Origin: Pseudaminobacter soli (ex Li et al. 2025)
GTDB taxonomy: Bacteria; Pseudomonadota; Alphaproteobacteria; Rhizobiales; Rhizobiaceae
Direction: 5' to 3'
Length of the DNA: 64,000 nucleotides
NCBI RefSeq assembly: GCF_003012705.1
Contig: NZ_PXYL01000001.1
Span: 62,001 to 126,000 of the forward strand
Shown here in pieces: positions 61,379 through 64,000 of the stretch. How positions within the stretch are numbered: position 1 is the first letter of the stretch; the number at the start of each line of letters is the position of its first letter. Both the position numbers and the translations under genes were made by a program. Under the pieces are notes generated by a model. That model saw only the letters and a list, made by a program, of their open reading frames with translations, ran no database searches and was not told the DNA's origin.

Positions 61379-62767
61379 ATGCGCGTGATTCTGAAGATCG
61401 TGAAGTGGTTCGTAGGGCTTGTGCTGCTCGCGGCAGTCGCGCTCGGCATCTGGCTCTACGCCGCGCCGCCGGCACTCATCCGCGTTGCGGCGGGCTACAC
61501 GGCCAAGATCGTCTGCTCCAATGTCTTCATCGCTGGCCGCGACCCCGAAGAGGTGCTGAAGGTCGACGTCCAGGCGCCCGGCCACCCGATCCTCAAATTG
61601 ATGTCGGTCAAGGTCGACAGCGAGAAGGGCACGGTCTCGGCCGGGCTGCTGGGCCTGTTCGGCAGGGGGCTGGCGGTCGCGCGCGACAATGGCGGATGCG
61701 CCAACGTGCCGGATGGCGACATAAGGGAAGCAAAGCTCTTCTCGCAGGAGCCGCCTGCCGAAGGCACCAAGCCGGACGAATTGTGGCCGCAGGGCGAGCG
61801 CGTTGCGCCGTCGCAGAACCCTATCGTGTCGACAATCCTCGACGACGACGGCGCCACCGGTCCCGGCATGCGCGCTGTGGTGGTGGTCAAGGACGGCCGC
61901 ATCATTGGCGAGCGCTATGGCGATGGCTTTACAGCCGCAACGCCGCTGCTCGGCTGGTCGATGACGAAGACCGTGAATGCCGCGCTCATCGGGACGCTGG
62001 TCAAGGACGGCAAGTTGTCCACTGACGCCACCAGCCTGTTCGAGGACTGGAAAGGCGACCGGCGCGAAAAGATCAGCCTTGCCGACCTGATGGCCATGTC
62101 GTCGGGCCTCGAATTCAACGAGGACTACGGCGACGTCACCGACGTCACGCGCATGCTCTACCTACGGTCCGACATGGCGGATTTTGCCATCGACAAGCCG
62201 CTCGTGGGCGAGATCGGCAAGGTGTGGAGCTATTCCAGCGGCACGGCGGTGATGTTGTCCCGCCTCTGGCAGAATGCCGTCGGCAACAAGGCGCTGGCGC
62301 TTGGATGGCCGCGCAAGGGGCTGTTCGATCCGCTGGGCATGACCAGTGCAATTATGGAAACCGATGCGAGCGGCACTTTCGTCGGTTCGTCCTATCTCTA
62401 CGCCACCGCGCATGACTGGGCGCGTTTCGGCCAGTTCCTGACTGACGACGGCGTCTGGAACGGCACACCTCTGCTGCCGGCCGGCTTCGTGTCGTGGATG
62501 CGCGAGGCGGCGCCCGCCTCGAACGGCAAATATGGGCGCGGCCAGCTCTGGCTCGAAGGTCCGGACGGCGGCGACGAAGCAGACAACGCCAACGAAAAAG
62601 GTCTCGACCTGCCGGCAGACACGTTCTGGCTGCTCGGGCATGACGGCCAGTCCATTGCCGTCATCCCGTCGCAGAAGCTCGTCGTGGTGCGGCTCGGCCT
62701 GACGCCGGCCAAGCTCGGCTACAGGCCGCAGGCCATGGTGGCCGCGCTGGCCAAGGCGCTGGAGTAG
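61379..62767 (+). CDS. Serine hydrolase, beta-lactamase/penicillin-binding-protein fold
   Basis: 462 residues from ATG 61379 (GGGGAGACGGA before it). One N-terminal helix VKWFVGLVLLAAVALGIWLY likely anchors it to the membrane. Class C-like motifs: SMTK (S195, K198) in LLGWSMTKTVNAALIG, YSSGTAVMLSRL (Tyr motif) near 285, and HDGQSIAVIPS near 422 in place of KTG. Beta-lactamase/esterase family; substrate unknown. Extra N-terminal region of about 120 residues precedes the fold. Convergent with btaB, four bases apart. Confidence 0.84.
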   Translation: MRVILKIVKWFVGLVLLAAVALGIWLYAAPPALIRVAAGYTAKIVCSNVFIAGRDPEEVLKVDVQAPGHPILKLMSVKVDSEKGTVSAGLLGLFGRGLAVARDNGGCANVPDGDIREAKLFSQEPPAEGTKPDELWPQGERVAPSQNPIVSTILDDDGATGPGMRAVVVVKDGRIIGERYGDGFTAATPLLGWSMTKTVNAALIGTLVKDGKLSTDATSLFEDWKGDRREKISLADLMAMSSGLEFNEDYGDVTDVTRMLYLRSDMADFAIDKPLVGEIGKVWSYSSGTAVMLSRLWQNAVGNKALALGWPRKGLFDPLGMTSAIMETDASGTFVGSSYLYATAHDWARFGQFLTDDGVWNGTPLLPAGFVSWMREAAPASNGKYGRGQLWLEGPDGGDEADNANEKGLDLPADTFWLLGHDGQSIAVIPSQKLVVVRLGLTPAKLGYRPQAMVAALAKALE

Positions 62768-62771
62768 GGGG

Positions 62772-63419
62772 CTACGCCCCCACCACCGCCTTGACGGCAT
62801 AGCCGCGATAAAGCGTCTCGAAGAATACGCTCGAGGCGCGCTTGCCGGCCTCGACTTCCAGTTCCTGGCGCAGCGTTGCGCGCGGTTCGACATGGAATTT
62901 TGCCAGCCAGGCCCGCAGCATCGAGCGGAACCAGCGGGGCAGGCGCTCCTGCTGGCCGAAATCGACCACGTGCAGCGAGCCCTCGGGCTTCAGCACGGCC
63001 AGCGCCGCGCTGACGGTCTTTTCCCAGCCGGGGATCATAGACAGCGAGTAGGAGACAAACACCCGGTCGAATTTTTCGATGCCGAACAGCGCCTGCGCGT
63101 CGAAATCGCTGGCGTCGCCGCGCGCCAGCGTCACGCGGCCGGAAATGCCTTCGCGCGCAATTGCGGTCTTCGCGGTCTCCAGCATTTCGGCAGAAATATC
63201 CAGGCCATAGAAGTACGCATCCGGATAGCGCCGGGCGGCCAGCACGATGTTGCGCCCGGTGCCGCAACCCAGCTCCAGCACGCTGCCGCCGGCCGGCACG
63301 TTGAGCCCGTCGATCATGCGGTCGCGGCCCAGCAGATAATATTTGCGCGTCACATCGTAGATGTGGCGCTGATGCCGGTAGATGCTGTCCATCAGCCCGG
63401 AGTGATCCGTTCCGCTCAT
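62772..63419 (-). CDS. btaB: Betaine lipid synthase subunit BtaB (N-methyltransferase)
   Basis: 215 residues. HQRHIYDVTRKYYLLGRDRM at the start is characteristic of BtaB, then SVLELGCGTGRNIVLAARRY (SAM motif) and GWEKTVSAALAVLKPEGSLH. It methylates diacylglyceryl-homoserine three times to make the betaine lipid DGTS. Follows btaA by 10 bases on the same strand. Betaine lipid replaces phospholipids when phosphate is scarce; any PhoB box would be upstream of btaA, outside the window. Confidence 0.9.
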   Translation of the reverse strand: MSGTDHSGLMDSIYRHQRHIYDVTRKYYLLGRDRMIDGLNVPAGGSVLELGCGTGRNIVLAARRYPDAYFYGLDISAEMLETAKTAIAREGISGRVTLARGDASDFDAQALFGIEKFDRVFVSYSLSMIPGWEKTVSAALAVLKPEGSLHVVDFGQQERLPRWFRSMLRAWLAKFHVEPRATLRQELEVEAGKRASSVFFETLYRGYAVKAVVGA

Positions 63420-63429
63420 GGAAAACCTC

Positions 63430-64000
63430 TCAGTTCTTCACGTAAAGATGGAAGCCGCCATAGATGGCGGAATGATCGCGGGCCGAGAACTCGCGCGATT
63501 TTTCCGCCTCGTACCGCCACTGGTCGAGCAAGGCGATCGACAGGCGGCCAGGCAACAGGCTCGGCTCGGCGGCGGTGCGGAAGATGACGCGCGCGCCGGG
63601 TGCGGCGGTGCGGCTTATTTCGGTCCACAGCGCGTTCAACTGCTCGTCGCTCATCCAGTCCTGCGCGTCGAGCAGGATGAAGCGGTCGACCGAGCCAGCC
63701 GGCTTGCCGGCAAGAAGCTCGGTGAAATTCGCGTGGTGCACGCTCACGCGGTCGAGATTGTCTCGGATCGTGGCGTAGTTTTCCGCCTCGAGATAGGCGG
63801 GCAGGGCGGCCTCGCCGGGCTCTGGATAACGGCGCGCCAGCGCCTGCCAGGCGAAGTAGTTGTCCTTCAGCGCAAAGTGGCAGGTCAGCTTTTCCAGTCG
63901 CGCCGAAAGCACGCTCGCCATGGTGCCGTCGCCCGAGGTGATCAGCTTGTCATATTGTGCCGGCGGAATGCCGAGACCGAACAGCGACGACTTGCGCGAG
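63430..64000 (-). CDS. btaA: S-adenosylmethionine:diacylglycerol 3-amino-3-carboxypropyl transferase BtaA, C-terminal part
   Basis: The reverse-strand frame enters at the right edge, with no start in the window; 189 codons plus the stop are visible. SRKSSLFGLGIPPAQYDKLI, then VLSARLEKLTCHFALKDNYF, AWQALARRYPEPGEAALPAY and SVDRFILLDAQDWMSDEQLN are typical of the C-terminal part of BtaA. It transfers the aminocarboxypropyl group of SAM to diacylglycerol. Paired with btaB 10 bases downstream. The in-frame ATG at 63921 is internal. Confidence 0.9.
   Translation of the reverse strand, partial: SRKSSLFGLGIPPAQYDKLITSGDGTMASVLSARLEKLTCHFALKDNYFAWQALARRYPEPGEAALPAYLEAENYATIRDNLDRVSVHHANFTELLAGKPAGSVDRFILLDAQDWMSDEQLNALWTEISRTAAPGARVIFRTAAEPSLLPGRLSIALLDQWRYEAEKSREFSARDHSAIYGGFHLYVKN

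Overview
The window is high-GC bacterial chromosome, densely packed and free of phage, IS, integron, CRISPR, rRNA or tRNA signatures. Gene content and sequence style point to an alphaproteobacterium of the Hyphomicrobiales, most like the Phyllobacteriaceae (Mesorhizobium-type). The grounds are the PreT/PreA-RutR pyrimidine cluster, the BtaA/BtaB betaine-lipid genes, a glucoamylase-family (GH144-like) protein, rhizobial-type palindromic intergenic repeats and the many ABC importers. The genus is inferred from recall of family sequences, not from a search.

Layout. 1-2.8 kb: the 5' end of branched-chain keto-acid dehydrogenase E1 alpha (leaving on the left), two small unknown proteins, and an LLM flavin monooxygenase convergent with an Rrf2 regulator. 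3-7 kb: sulfate ABC importer cysP-T-W-A. 7.2-14.8 kb: periplasmic alpha-2-macroglobulin and its partner PBP1C. 15.2-21.5 kb: a peptide-type (family 5) ABC importer with a fused double ATPase. 22-34.8 kb: a reductive pyrimidine degradation region (PreT, PreA, RutR, beta-alanine aminotransferase, beta-ureidopropionase, a four-gene NMT1-type ABC importer), interrupted by an Rrf2/AhpD-like pair, an Inh-type inhibitor and an EthD protein. The dihydropyrimidinase gene needed for step two is not present as an intact gene. 35-48 kb: miscellaneous metabolism (CHRD protein, a TPP enzyme overlapping a CaiB-type CoA transferase, an alpha/beta hydrolase, an ABC-2 exporter, a DUF1254 protein, EttA, Tam-like methyltransferase, a KAS III homologue, a MOSC protein, an SDR). 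48.3-51.4 kb: TrmO, an ArsR-methyltransferase fusion overlapping metF, and a 28-residue membrane microprotein. 51.5-56 kb: a DMT permease, LysR with a YeiH-type transporter, and an ornithine/lysine-type decarboxylase. 56-57.5 kb: a MarR regulator convergent with an iodotyrosine-deiodinase-like flavoprotein whose promoter carries a perfect 18-bp palindrome. 57.4-62.8 kb: GH144-like enzyme, MltB-type transglycosylase, GH25 lipoprotein, and a serine hydrolase. 62.8-64 kb: btaB and the 3' part of btaA.

The most interesting signals are: (a) the MarR / IYD-like unit with its operator lying on the promoter; (b) a RutR-type motif shared by preT and the rutR-aptA intergenic region, together with a possible eroded dihydropyrimidinase start exactly where that gene would be expected; (c) an ArsR-methyltransferase/metF pair with a palindromic operator; (d) GACT-containing palindromes linking rrf2, cysP and a 50-residue membrane protein; (e) the 28-residue microprotein with a perfect Shine-Dalgarno and tandem upstream repeats; (f) a 51-nt near-perfect inverted repeat after the GH25 gene. 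Motifs and residues were read directly from the sequence; family assignments rest on recalled family knowledge; all regulatory assignments are inference.
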